In this document: piece after piece, positions 26,640-33,875 of the stretch
Position numbering within the stretch: position 1 is the stretch's first letter
Layout of the letters: the number at the start of each line of letters is the position of its first letter
Assembly (NCBI GenBank): GCA_001464335.1
Contig: LNEV01000001.1
Location: forward strand, 1 to 64,000
Direction: 5' to 3'
Length of the DNA stretch: 64,000 bases
DNA from: Rhizobiales bacterium Ga0077545
GTDB taxonomy: Bacteria > Pseudomonadota > Alphaproteobacteria > Rhizobiales > Methylopilaceae
Program-made: the position numbers and the translations under genes
The notes under the pieces: model-generated
Told to the model about the DNA's origin: nothing
Seen by the model: only the letters and a program-made list of their open reading frames with translations
Databases searched by the model: none

Positions 26640-27128
26640 TCAAGCCGCTTTCTTGTTGACGCTGGACAAGGCCAGTTTGTTCAGCAACTCGTCGGTCTTC
26701 TTTTCCTCGGCGAGTGTCGCCTGAAGGAGTTTGGTGGCATCGGTCAATCCGAGCTGGGTGGCCATCGCGGCCATCGTGCCGTAACGGGAAATCTCGTAAT
26801 GCTCGACCGCCTGGGCACCAGCGAGCAATGCGGCGTCGAGGACTTCGGGATCCTCGATCTCGTCCATCGCTTCCTTGCCCTCTTCGACAAGCCCTTCCAT
26901 CGCGGCGCACGTCTTGCCGCGCGCAGGCTTCGAGATCATGTCGAAGATGGATTCGAGACGCTCGATCTGGCCTTCGGTTTCTTTCAGATGGGTTTCGAAG
27001 GCTGTCTTGAGTTCAGGCGAGGCCGCACTTTTCGCCATCTTTGGAAGAGCTTTCGTGAGCTGCTTCTCCGCATTGTACATATCCTTCAGAAGGTGAAGGA
27101 ACAGGTCGTCCATGGATTTGACGCTCAT
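26640..27128 (-). CDS. DUF892 (YciF-like) ferritin-fold stress protein
   Basis: A 162-residue four-helix-bundle protein of the DUF892/YciF family, ferritin-like in fold. It begins MDDLFLHLLKDMYNAEKQL and contains THLKETEGQIERLESIF and AVEHYEISRYGTMAA, where Glu and His residues sit in the spacing of a metal site. YciF-type proteins are induced by osmotic and envelope stress; their reaction is unknown. A perfect -35 EcfG-type promoter lies 60-84 bases upstream. Confidence 0.88.
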   Translation of the reverse strand: MSVKSMDDLFLHLLKDMYNAEKQLTKALPKMAKSAASPELKTAFETHLKETEGQIERLESIFDMISKPARGKTCAAMEGLVEEGKEAMDEIEDPEVLDAALLAGAQAVEHYEISRYGTMAAMATQLGLTDATKLLQATLAEEKKTDELLNKLALSSVNKKAA

Positions 27129-27187
27129 GGGAGTTCTCCTTGTGCTCGCCCGAGCGCAGGGGCTCTGCTCGGGCCGAGCGACAGTTC

Positions 27188-27212
27188 AACTCTGCCGGGC
27201 CATAGTCGTTCC
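27188..27212 (-). promoter_or_regulatory. EcfG-type promoter for the DUF892 gene
   Basis: Minus strand: GGAAC (27212-27208), 16 bases, then AGTT ending at 27188. One mismatch in the -10 box. Confidence 0.55.
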
Positions 27213-27309
27213 TATGGGTTTGCGGCAGGCGTCATGGACCCGGACAGCAACCTTTGCTGCCCTCGTTTTCGGCGCGGGAATCCGCTGGAGCAGGAATCGG
27301 GAGAGGCGG

Positions 27310-28071
27310 TCAAAGGTCGTGGTCGGGGATTTTCAAAGCATGCCCGCATGCCTTGCAGTGAACAGCATCGACGTCGTGGCGCATCAGGGCGCATTGCGGG
27401 CAGCTGAAGCTCACTTTCCTCGGTCGAAAGATCGCCTGAGCCATGCTGACAAACAGAGAGATGCCGACAATCATCGCAATGACGGACGTCAACTTCCCGG
27501 CCGGTCCCGGGAGTGTAATGTCGCCGAACCCCGTCGTTGTGACCGTTGCCACAGTGAAGTAAAGAGCGTCGACATAGGTTGTCAGGCCCTCGGTTGCTCC
27601 TGCGAAAAATGTATAGACAAAACCGGTCGTTACAAAAAGAAAGGTTATGAGGCTGATCACCGCCTTGATGGCATCCTCGCGTGGCCCCAGTCCGCTCTTG
27701 CGCAAAGGCCTCCAGAACAGCTCGCTCCTTGACGTCGTCCAGAGCCTGAGAATGCGCAGAAAGCTCAGGTTGATGAGCCACAGCGGCGCCAGCAGGGTTG
27801 CAACAATGAGAAGGTCGACCCAGAAGTCGACACGTCTGAACCAGCGACGGATATCCTTCGACGCGAGCGCGCGCGCGGTGAGTTCGACGATCACGACAAC
27901 GGCGATGGAATAATCCAGCCACAGAAACACCGGCCGCTCGACGATGAACGGCGCGGCCAGAAAAAAAGCAATGACGGCGATGTCGATGGCAATGATGCAG
28001 CGCTGAAAGCGGATCGCTGTGACCGAGCTGCCATGATAAAGCGCGTGGAGACGTGAGCGGATTGATTTCAT
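27310..28071 (-). CDS. Voltage-gated-type potassium channel with C-terminal zinc ribbon
   Basis: A 253-residue six-segment ion channel. S1-S4 occupy about residues 24-115, with few basic residues in S4 (LSFLRILRLWTTSRSELFWR). S5 is AVISLITFLFVTTGFVYTFF. The pore loop YFTVATVTTTGFGDITL contains the K+ filter TTGFGD, and S6 is VIAMIVGISLFVSMAQAIF. After S6 there is no RCK domain but a short tail with two CxxC pairs (SCPQC and HCKAC), a rubredoxin-like zinc ribbon. The ribbon could make gating respond to metal or redox state; this is inference. Confidence 0.85.
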   Translation of the reverse strand: MKSIRSRLHALYHGSSVTAIRFQRCIIAIDIAVIAFFLAAPFIVERPVFLWLDYSIAVVVIVELTARALASKDIRRWFRRVDFWVDLLIVATLLAPLWLINLSFLRILRLWTTSRSELFWRPLRKSGLGPREDAIKAVISLITFLFVTTGFVYTFFAGATEGLTTYVDALYFTVATVTTTGFGDITLPGPAGKLTSVIAMIVGISLFVSMAQAIFRPRKVSFSCPQCALMRHDVDAVHCKACGHALKIPDHDL

Positions 28072-28269
28072 GGATCACACATCGGCGTCGGATTTGCCGG
28101 GACGGCGGCGGGCTGTTTTCGGCCTCAACACAAGTGTCTCGATTGTCATAGTTCGGTGTTCGTGACGGATAAGTCACGCTGGTGGGACGCCGGAGAATCC
28201 GGATCGTAACCGAGTTGGGCACTTCTATCCATGGAATCGTATTCCGGGCAGGTCGAGGAGCGGTGGGTC

Positions 28270-29163
28270 TCAGGAGGCCGGCCGGTATCTCATATGGTCG
28301 ATCAGGGCGCGTAACTTTGGCGGCAGGTTCCGCCGGTCGGCGAAGTACAGAAAGAACCCCTGGAAGGGGGGAAGGTAATCCTGCAGCAGAGGCACGAGTT
28401 CGCCTCTCTCGATGTACGGCCTGAAGGTTTCTTCCATCCCGAACGTAAGGCCCCCCCCGGCGCATGCGGTTCGCACCATCACCCACATATCGTTTGTCGT
28501 GATGTTCGGATTGACGGCCACGTCGAATTCCCGGCCGTCTTCTTCGAATTCCCATCTGTAGGGCGCTGCCCTTGGCGCCGGGCGCCATCCGATGCAGCGG
28601 TGTTTCGGAAGGTCCAAAGGGTGCGAGGGCGCACCAAACTTCGCCAGATAGGATGGAGCCGCCACCACGATCTGACGTTGCTCAGCGGAAACGGGCACGG
28701 CGATCATGTCCTTCTCGATCACTTCGCCGAGCCTGACACCCGCGTCGTAGCCTTCCGCGACGATATCGAATTCCTCGTCCGTCACAGTGACGTCGACATC
28801 GACGGTGGGGTAGGCCGCTGCAAAGCTGGCAAGCAGCGGCCCCGCGATGAATCGCTCGGCGATGGAGGAGACCGCAACTCTCAACAGACCCGCCGGTTCG
28901 GCATGGCGGTCTCGCGCCGAAGCCAGCGCCAGCTCGACCTCTGCCACCGCCGGGGCAACCCGCTCCTGAAAGCGAGATCCGGCTTCGGTCAGGCTGACGC
29001 TGCGGGTCGTCCGTTGGACGAGGGCGACACCGATCTGATCTTCCAGGCGCCGGATCGCCTGGCTTACCGCCGACCGCGTGACGCCGAGGCGCTCGGCGGC
29101 ACGTCTGAAGCTGCGCGCCTCCGCTACCGCAAGGAACACAAGGATGAGGTTCAAGTCGGTCAT
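28270..29163 (-). CDS. LysR-family regulator
   Basis: A 297-residue LysR regulator with N-terminal HTH (LILVFLAVAEARSFRRAAER, VTRSAVSQAIRRLEDQIGVA) and an effector domain of the AaeR/DmlR-like subgroup (EGYDAGVRLGEVIEKDMIAV). It is divergent from three small exported-protein genes (29261-30734), 97 bases apart, so it probably controls them. Its ligand is unknown. Confidence 0.88.
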   Translation of the reverse strand: MTDLNLILVFLAVAEARSFRRAAERLGVTRSAVSQAIRRLEDQIGVALVQRTTRSVSLTEAGSRFQERVAPAVAEVELALASARDRHAEPAGLLRVAVSSIAERFIAGPLLASFAAAYPTVDVDVTVTDEEFDIVAEGYDAGVRLGEVIEKDMIAVPVSAEQRQIVVAAPSYLAKFGAPSHPLDLPKHRCIGWRPAPRAAPYRWEFEEDGREFDVAVNPNITTNDMWVMVRTACAGGGLTFGMEETFRPYIERGELVPLLQDYLPPFQGFFLYFADRRNLPPKLRALIDHMRYRPAS

Positions 29164-29260
29164 TGGTTAGAGCAGCTTACCGGCGCAGTCATGATTGAGC
29201 AAATTGTCAGGCACGACAGGTCGTCCATATTCGCTTGGGTAAGCCTTGGGAGCGAACACG

Positions 29261-29818
29261 ATGATCAAGCCGGCATTCCATCGACTGCAAACTCTCAGCC
29301 TTGCCGCCCTGGTCGCGGCCGTCGCTACGCACGTTGAAGCACAGGCCCCGACCTGTCCTGAACGTGGCGCCGAAAGTGCGGCCGGTCTCCAGGAAAGCTG
29401 GATTCTCACCGGCTGGGAGAAAGAGCCCGGCGACGGGCAGTTCGATTTTCGTGAGAAGCTTGGGCGATTCTATCACTGGGTGTCACCGGACGTCGTTCTG
29501 TACGACGACTTCGACCCCCAATTCCGCGTCGCCCGGAGTGCCGAGGCTTACGCGTCCATCTGGACCGCGCCGTTCACGGCGCTCACATCCGCAAAGCACC
29601 GTGTGATCGATGGTCCGGACGCGGTCTACGGCCGCGACTACGCGTCGACGACACTCGAATTTGCGGCTCGATTGGAGGGGGCTGACGGCCAGACGGTCGG
29701 CATCCGAACGCGATCCTCCCTTGTCTGGCAGTGCACATCCACCGGGTGGCGCATCGTCCGCGAACACAATTCGTCCCGGCGCATAACCAAGGAAGAGCTG
29801 GGAAGCCTTATACCGTAA
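29261..29818 (+). CDS. Exported NTF2/SnoaL-like protein
   Basis: A 185-residue protein with a signal peptide (LSLAALVAAVATHVEAQAP) and an NTF2-like cone-shaped domain: FREKLGRFYHWVSPDVVLYD and RTRSSLVWQCTSTGWRIVRE. The ATG at 29261 is chosen over the in-frame TTG at 29246. NTF2-like folds serve as isomerases, hydrolases or ligand pockets. It heads a run of three small exported proteins 30-36 bases apart. Confidence 0.65.
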   Translation: MIKPAFHRLQTLSLAALVAAVATHVEAQAPTCPERGAESAAGLQESWILTGWEKEPGDGQFDFREKLGRFYHWVSPDVVLYDDFDPQFRVARSAEAYASIWTAPFTALTSAKHRVIDGPDAVYGRDYASTTLEFAARLEGADGQTVGIRTRSSLVWQCTSTGWRIVREHNSSRRITKEELGSLIP

Positions 29819-29847
29819 ATACAATCAGGTGAAGAAAGGAAATCGAC

Positions 29848-30363
29848 ATGCGCAAGCTCAAAACAGGTCTTCTGGTCGGCAATTTTCTTGCCGGTTTGAT
29901 TCTCGCCGGAGCGGCGTCGTCTTCGGCACTCGCGTCGCAAAACGCCGAAGCCGAGGCGCGCAACGGGCAATTCATCTCCGAGGCGTTCGACCGATGGGCC
30001 GCCGGCGGAAACACATTCTTCAACGATGTCTTGGCTCCCGATGTTGTCTGGACCATCGAGGGATCGGGCCCCAGTGCCGGCGTCTATCGTGGCCGCGACA
30101 GTTTGCTGGCGATGGTGAAGCCATTTGCCGACCGTCTGGCACAGCCGGTCAGGCCGGTCAGCAAGAATGTGTGGGCGGATGGCGACCACGTGATCGTTCG
30201 TTGGGCGGGCGTGGCCCGCGCGCGCGACGGTCAGGACTATGCGAACGACTATGTCTGGATTTTTAGAATGCAAAACGGCCAGGCCGTGGAGGTCACCGCT
30301 TTTCTCGACCTTGCTCCTTTCGATGACGTTCTGCGGCGCGTTCCTGAGCCGCCGGCGAACTGA
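29848..30363 (+). CDS. Exported SnoaL-like domain protein
   Basis: A 171-residue protein with a signal peptide (TGLLVGNFLAGLILAGAASS) and a SnoaL-like NTF2 fold: DVLAPDVVWTIEGSGPSAGV, VSKNVWADGDHVIVRWAG and YVWIFRMQNGQAVEVTAFLD. GAAAGGA precedes the ATG. The second NTF2-fold protein in a row with export signal, which is uncommon. Function unknown. Confidence 0.75.
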   Translation: MRKLKTGLLVGNFLAGLILAGAASSSALASQNAEAEARNGQFISEAFDRWAAGGNTFFNDVLAPDVVWTIEGSGPSAGVYRGRDSLLAMVKPFADRLAQPVRPVSKNVWADGDHVIVRWAGVARARDGQDYANDYVWIFRMQNGQAVEVTAFLDLAPFDDVLRRVPEPPAN

Positions 30364-30398
30364 CAGACGGTAAATACAAAACAGCAAAGGAGAGGGCA

Positions 30399-30734
30399 AT
30401 GAACTCTCGATTTCATGGATTTGCCATTGTGGCAGCACTTGCAATGCCGGTCGCGACATCGGCAAGCGAAACGGCAGCACCGGAGAACCAGACGATGTCA
30501 CAGCATCGCTATGTCGGGATGTGGACGACCGATGACGGCCGGATTCGACACGAACTTCTGCCGAATGGTCGGTACGACGAGGCGCGCGGCTCCCGGCAAA
30601 GCGCATATCAGGGCCGTTACGAGATCAACGGCAACCACATCGACTATTGGGACGATACGGGCTTCACGGCCGATGGCGAGTTCGTCGATGACAACACCCT
30701 GCATCACGGCGGCATGATCTTCCGCAGGAAATGA
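30399..30734 (+). CDS. Atu4866-family protein
   Basis: A 111-residue protein matching the small Atu4866 beta-barrel family: YVGMWTTDDGRIRHELLPNG, YDEARGSRQSAYQGRYEING and DDTGFTADGEFVDDNTLHHG are its signature. An N-terminal stretch (FAIVAALAMPVATSASE) looks like a signal peptide. The family has a solved fold resembling a lipocalin-like barrel but no known role. GGAGAGG precedes the ATG. Confidence 0.88.
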   Translation: MNSRFHGFAIVAALAMPVATSASETAAPENQTMSQHRYVGMWTTDDGRIRHELLPNGRYDEARGSRQSAYQGRYEINGNHIDYWDDTGFTADGEFVDDNTLHHGGMIFRRK

Positions 30735-30790
30735 GACGGGCGCCCGCTCTGGAGAAGGACGGACCGGTCCGCGATCTCCCGGTCCGTCCG

Positions 30791-31360
30791 TTACATTTCG
30801 GCGCGCAGACGGCCGAAGGTTTCTCTCACGATCTCTTCGGGCGCGCGCTTCCCGCCCTCCGCACTCCAGGTTTCGATGGCGAGCCGAATGGCGCCCGTCG
30901 CCGCCATCGCCACAAGCCGCAAACCCGGTCGCCGCTCGGGCTGCCGCCAGACTTCGCAAAGGGCTTCGAAGAGGCTCACTTCCTGCCGGGCATAGCCCGC
31001 CTGTTTGCGGGCAAGCAGCGTGGGGCTGGAACGCATCAGACGATCCAGCGCGATCATCTCGTCGGCGTTGTATTTCGAGACGTCCTTGATCAACGCGTCG
31101 CGTATCGCGTCGAGCGGGTGCTGGTCCGGCGAAGACTTCAGGATTTCGCGGCGCAAGCCCTCCCACGAGCCGCTCTGCCAGACGAGCACGACCTCTTCCT
31201 TCGACTGGAAGTAGGAGAAGAAACTGCGTCGCGATATTCCCGCATCTGCGGCGATCGCCTCCACGGTGGTTTCCTCATAGCCGTTCGCCAGAAACAGCCT
31301 CAACGCCGCCTCGGCAATTCGTGCGCGGGTTTCCTGCCTTTTTCGTTCCCGAACGCCCAT
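30791..31360 (-). CDS. TetR-family regulator
   Basis: A 189-residue TetR repressor: HTH at about residues 8-55 (ARIAEAALRLFLANGYEETT, ISRRSFFSYFQSKEEVVLVW). The ATG at 31360 has GGAGG at a good distance; an in-frame ATG at 31390 is possible. It is divergent from the SDR gene, and the 102-bp gap carries two tandem copies of an 18-bp motif that are its likely operators. Confidence 0.82.
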   Translation of the reverse strand: MGVRERKRQETRARIAEAALRLFLANGYEETTVEAIAADAGISRRSFFSYFQSKEEVVLVWQSGSWEGLRREILKSSPDQHPLDAIRDALIKDVSKYNADEMIALDRLMRSSPTLLARKQAGYARQEVSLFEALCEVWRQPERRPGLRLVAMAATGAIRLAIETWSAEGGKRAPEEIVRETFGRLRAEM

Positions 31361-31401
31361 GCCCCCTCCGCTGCCTGAAATCACATTCATCCCTCTTGAT
31401 T

Positions 31402-31440
31402 TTTGCATCTAGTGCAATAATATTTGCATCCAGTGCAATA
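31402..31440. promoter_or_regulatory. Tandem TetR operator between tetR and SDR genes
   Basis: TTTGCATCTAGTGCAATA (31402-31419) and TTTGCATCCAGTGCAATA (31423-31440) differ at one base and are spaced 21 bp, two helical turns. Each contains inverted half-sites TTGCA/TGCAA with a 5-bp centre. The position, between divergent genes, fits autoregulation and repression of the SDR gene. Confidence 0.7.
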
Positions 31441-31462
31441 TTGCAACGCGGAGATCCCGACT

Positions 31463-32416
31463 ATGACACTTTGGACCAGCGATGACATTCCGCGATTGGA
31501 CGGACGACTCGCAATAGTCACAGGAACCGGAGGCCTCGGATTTCAGACCGCGCAGGCGCTCGCCCGGGCCGGTGCCGATGTTATCCTTGCCGGCCGGAAC
31601 GAGCAGAGCGGGCAAAGCGCAATTGCCGAGATCAAGCGCGAGATGGCGCACGCATCTGTTCGCTTCTCGCGCCTCGATCTGGCGCGCCTCGCCTCGATTG
31701 CGGCCTTTGCGGAGCGCATGCGTTCGGAGCACGATCGCATCGACCTTCTGATCAACAATGCGGCCGTAATGACGCCGCCCCGTCGGCTGACAACTTCCGA
31801 CGGATTCGAACTTCAGTTCGGCACAAATTATCTCGGGCACTTCGCGCTGACGGCCCAGATGCTGCCGCTGCTCCGGAAGGGCCGCGATGCCCGGATTGTC
31901 ACCGTGTCCAGCGTCGCCGCGCGCGGTGCGGACATCGACTTCAGCGACCTGCAGGCCGAACTGGCCTACAGGCCCTCCGTTTCCTATGGACAGTCAAAGC
32001 TCGCGCAGCTGGCCTTTGCGCTTGAGCTCCAGCGGCGCAGCGATGCTGCGGGCTGGAATATCACGAGCGTTGCGGCGCATCCGGGCATATCCCGAACGGA
32101 CCTGCTGCACAAAGGCCCGGGCCGGTGGAGCGGGCCGGGATTGGCGCGTTCTTTGCTGCCGTTCCTGTTCCAGCCGGCCGCGCAAGGCGCGCTGCCGACC
32201 TTGTTCGCAGCAACATCTCCGGAGGCAAAGGGGGGTGGCTATTACGGGCCTGACAAACTCCTTGAAACGCGCGGCCATCCCAAATCCGCAAAAATTCCGG
32301 AACGGGCGTTCGATCGTGACGCGGCAACGGAACTCTGGATACGGTCGGAACATCTGATCGGAATGTCTTTTGCCCCGGTCAACGACTTGCCGGTTGCGCT
32401 TCGGAGGGTCGGCTGA
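31463..32416 (+). CDS. SDR-family oxidoreductase
   Basis: A 317-residue short-chain dehydrogenase. Cofactor motif TGTGGLGFQTAQALARAGAD, structural motif NNAAV, catalytic Ser near VSSVAAR and Tyr/Lys in SYGQSKLAQ. The length and the C-terminal extension (GGGYYGPDKLLETRG) match retinol-dehydrogenase-like SDRs often adjacent to TetR regulators. The ATG at 31463 replaces a longer frame that would start inside the operator. It is joined to the methyltransferase through TGATG. Confidence 0.85.
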   Translation: MTLWTSDDIPRLDGRLAIVTGTGGLGFQTAQALARAGADVILAGRNEQSGQSAIAEIKREMAHASVRFSRLDLARLASIAAFAERMRSEHDRIDLLINNAAVMTPPRRLTTSDGFELQFGTNYLGHFALTAQMLPLLRKGRDARIVTVSSVAARGADIDFSDLQAELAYRPSVSYGQSKLAQLAFALELQRRSDAAGWNITSVAAHPGISRTDLLHKGPGRWSGPGLARSLLPFLFQPAAQGALPTLFAATSPEAKGGGYYGPDKLLETRGHPKSAKIPERAFDRDAATELWIRSEHLIGMSFAPVNDLPVALRRVG

Positions 32417-33021
32417 TGCGGTCCATCGCTTTGTCCTGGACGGACAATCTCGCCTTCTTGCGCGATCTGATCCGCGATCCCCGCCGCGTTGCCGCCATCG
32501 CCCCGTCCGGGAAAGATCTCGCGCAACTGATTACGAGCCGCGTCGATCCGGAATCCGGGCCGGTCATCGAACTGGGCGCCGGTACGGGCGTGTTCACCGG
32601 TGAGCTCGTCCGGCGCGGCGTGCCGGAAGATCAACTGGTCCTTATCGAGTTCGGCTCGGAATTCGCAAGCAAACTTCAATGGAAATTCCCGTCGGCCCGC
32701 GTGTTCTGGATGGACGCATCAACCTTGCCGCATCTCGATCTTCTCCAGGGTCGGAAGGCTGGCGCCGTCGTCAGCGGGCTTCCGCTTCTGTCGATGCGGC
32801 CCGCAAAGGTCGTGCGCATATTGAGAGGCGCGTTCCAGCATCTCCGCGAAGATGGATCATTCTACCAATTCACCTATGGCCCGCGCTGCCCGGTGCATGA
32901 TGTCATCCTGAAGCGGTGCGGTCTGAAGGCCGAACGTGTCGGCCGCGCCCTCGCCAACATCCCGCCCGCGGCGGTCTACCGGATCTCGCGCCGCGAGAGC
33001 GCGGCTTTGGCCGGGGGCTGA
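32416..33021 (+). CDS. SAM-dependent methyltransferase (PmtA/KsgA-like)
   Basis: A 201-residue class I methyltransferase. Motif I is VIELGAGTGVFTGELVRRGV, followed by LVLIEFGSEFASKLQWKFP and a second-substrate region (AVVSGLPLLSMRP). This layout resembles rhizobial phospholipid N-methyltransferase PmtA and rRNA adenine dimethylases; lack of a signal or membrane helix is normal for PmtA. Which substrate is used cannot be decided. It overlaps the SDR stop by one base. Confidence 0.75.
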   Translation: MRSIALSWTDNLAFLRDLIRDPRRVAAIAPSGKDLAQLITSRVDPESGPVIELGAGTGVFTGELVRRGVPEDQLVLIEFGSEFASKLQWKFPSARVFWMDASTLPHLDLLQGRKAGAVVSGLPLLSMRPAKVVRILRGAFQHLREDGSFYQFTYGPRCPVHDVILKRCGLKAERVGRALANIPPAAVYRISRRESAALAGG

Positions 33022-33074
33022 ACGTCCGGCTGACCAAAGCGAGACGGCGCAGATATTGGTGTCGCCCGTCCGTG

Positions 33075-33752
33075 TCAGGGCAGCTGCAGATAGCTCATCA
33101 ACACATCTTCGACATGGCTGCGCCGGGCTGAAAGCCAAGCCGGCGCAGCCATGTCCTGCTCGAAAAGGACGGACAAAGTGTAGCGATTGACGATGTGGAT
33201 CTGGCTCAGCGCGACAAGCGAGACGTAAAACTGGATCGGGTCCACTTTCGTCTTGAACGTGCCCTCATTGTATCCGGCGGTCGACAATTGCTCGATGGAG
33301 GTGACGAGCGGGCGCGTCATCTCCCGGACGTTCGAGAGCCGCTTCAGATATTTCGCCCGCAGGGTATTCTCGTTGCTGATCAGCGAGAGGACATCTGTGT
33401 TGGCGGCGAAAAAGTCGAACGTGAAGCGGATGAGCGTACGCATTCCTTCGAGCGGGTTCATTTCCGAAAGGTCAAGCTTGCTCTCTTCCTGGCGAATGCG
33501 CGTATAGGCGCTTTCCAGAACGGCGAGGTACAGGCCCTCCTTGTCGCCGAAATAGTGGTAGATCATTCGCATATTGGATTTGCTTTTGGTGGCGATCCGT
33601 TCGATCCGCGCACCACTGAAGCCGTGCTGACAGAATTCGGCGACGGCCGTCCGCAAGATCGTCTGCTTCGAGCGCACCGGATCGCGCGTGCGCTTCGGTT
33701 TCGGAGCCTCGGTTTCGGGCGCATCGGTGCCGGACATTCTGGGCCGCTGCAT
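33075..33752 (-). CDS. TetR-family regulator with RutR-like C-terminal domain
   Basis: A 225-residue regulator: N-terminal extension rich in Pro/Lys, HTH about residues 25-75 (SKQTILRTAVAEFCQHGFSG, NMRMIYHYFGDKEGLYLAVL) and a ligand domain resembling that of RutR/YcdC, the pyrimidine-sensing repressor. The ATG at 33752 has GAGG five bases upstream. It is divergent from the HpxW-like gene, and a GTAA-N8-TTAC palindrome lies between them and again before the allG operon. It is thus the likely repressor of the ureide-type cassette. Confidence 0.82.
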   Translation of the reverse strand: MQRPRMSGTDAPETEAPKPKRTRDPVRSKQTILRTAVAEFCQHGFSGARIERIATKSKSNMRMIYHYFGDKEGLYLAVLESAYTRIRQEESKLDLSEMNPLEGMRTLIRFTFDFFAANTDVLSLISNENTLRAKYLKRLSNVREMTRPLVTSIEQLSTAGYNEGTFKTKVDPIQFYVSLVALSQIHIVNRYTLSVLFEQDMAAPAWLSARRSHVEDVLMSYLQLP

Positions 33753-33816
33753 CGGTTCCTCGCATGTGATGGGACGCATGGGTCTACGCCAGGACATCGA
33801 CGCCGGAAAGCAATCC

Positions 33817-33849
33817 TTGACAAATCCCCATAAGTAAAAAAAATATTAC
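33817..33849 (+). promoter_or_regulatory. Promoter/operator of the HpxW-like gene
   Basis: TTGACA (33817-33822) is a perfect -35 box. Further down, GTAAAAAAAATATTAC (33834-33849) has the form GTAA-N8-TTAC, the same geometry as the stronger site at 35604-35619. No convincing -10 box at 17 bases was found. Confidence 0.45.
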
Positions 33850-33875
33850 ATAAACACGCCTCTGGGGAAACACTG

